Source: Paludibacteraceae bacterium
Lineage (GTDB): Bacteria > Bacteroidota > Bacteroidia > Bacteroidales > Paludibacteraceae
Direction of reading: 5' to 3'
DNA: 64,000 nucleotides
NCBI GenBank assembly: GCA_017938155.1
Contig: JAGBCD010000038.1
Coordinates: forward strand, 61,504 to 125,503
Made by a program: the position numbers and the translations under genes. The notes beneath the pieces are model-generated. The model was given only the letters and a program-made list of their open reading frames with translations, did no database searches and had not been told where the DNA came from. Below are positions 63,882 to 64,000 of this stretch, one piece after another (within the stretch, counting starts at the first letter, position 1; each line of letters begins with the position of its first letter).

Positions 63882-64000
63882 ATGCTACAGCGTAAATTTA
63901 CAACAGACTTATCCCGTTTTTTGCAAGAGGAACCCGATAAGATTATGCTCGTCAACGGAGCCCGTCAGATTGGAAAATCATACCTTATCCGCTATGTGAG
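63882..64000 (+). CDS. AAA_14 ATP-binding protein, 3' end cut by window
   Basis: Only the first 39 residues are visible: MLQRKFTTDLSRFLQEEPDK then IMLVNGARQIGKSYLIRYV, containing the P-loop GARQIGKS typical of AAA_14/DUF4143 proteins. It resembles the family of the gene at 62099-63364 but is not a copy by sequence. Too short to say more. Confidence 0.75.
   Translation, partial: MLQRKFTTDLSRFLQEEPDKIMLVNGARQIGKSYLIRYV

Overview
The window looks like the chromosome of an AT-rich member of the phylum Bacteroidota, most likely order Bacteroidales. Three things point there. Many genes are preceded by the Bacteroidetes promoter pair TTTG - about 20 nt - TAnnTTTG. Surface proteins carry type IX secretion (T9SS) tails. 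The gene content (POT transporters, DUF2027-Smr protein, paired FKBP isomerases, AAA/DUF4143 ATPases) is typical of the order. I cannot name a species.

Layout. 1-7042: two POT peptide transporters around a coiled-coil protein, rsmI, an ICMT-like membrane protein and a flippase. 7079-7804: a 3' remnant of comM. 7837-19718: an accessory island with a small ORF, an AAA+ ATPase (minus strand), then on the plus strand a WYL regulator, a DEDDh exonuclease, two DUF262 (GmrSD-like) proteins of which the first has a C-terminal HNH-like region, a single-HKD phospholipase-D-type protein, an FtsK-like soluble motor and five proteins I do not recognise. 19765-32897 (minus): intact comM, tamB, a T9SS endonuclease I, truA, a second flippase, two FKBP isomerases and riboflavin synthase. 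32898-33731: repeat-rich gap. 33732-40712 (plus): a T9SS carbohydrate-binding-like protein, an AlaX-like protein, a short DUF2027-Smr protein, a CobW/COG0523 GTPase and uvrB. 40818-54172 (minus): tRNA-Thr, Tyr, Gly, Thr, tuf, tRNA-Trp, secE, nusG, rplK, rplA, rplJ, rplL, rpoB, rpoC, an order also known from E. coli. 54381-56909 (minus): hpf, xerC-like recombinase, two deoxynucleoside kinases. 57294-64000: aroB, a secreted thioredoxin, a CvrA-type antiporter, an SDR-zinc ribbon fusion and two AAA/DUF4143 proteins, the last cut by the window end.

The most interesting part is 7.8-19.7 kb. Three promoters inside it (9802-9832 minus, 9941-9971 plus, 16776-16806 plus) share one box, TTTYGTGRGAG, exactly 10 nt upstream of the -7 element. 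All three transcription units therefore look like one regulon, probably controlled by the WYL protein encoded there. The parts (nuclease-like DUF262 pair, exonuclease, PLD, AAA+ and FtsK motors, WYL control) suggest an anti-mobile-element defence system that I cannot match to a named one. The island sits where comM has been cut: a diverged comM 3' end lies on its left and a complete comM on its right, as if the element inserted in comM and rebuilt the gene.

Other points: a probable one-base frameshift at the start of the xerC-like gene, a 16-bp motif repeated three times at exact 33-bp steps, a 20-bp direct repeat flanking an AAA/DUF4143 gene, 11-bp tandem repeats shared by two distant gaps, and an attenuator-like hairpin between rplL and rpoB.
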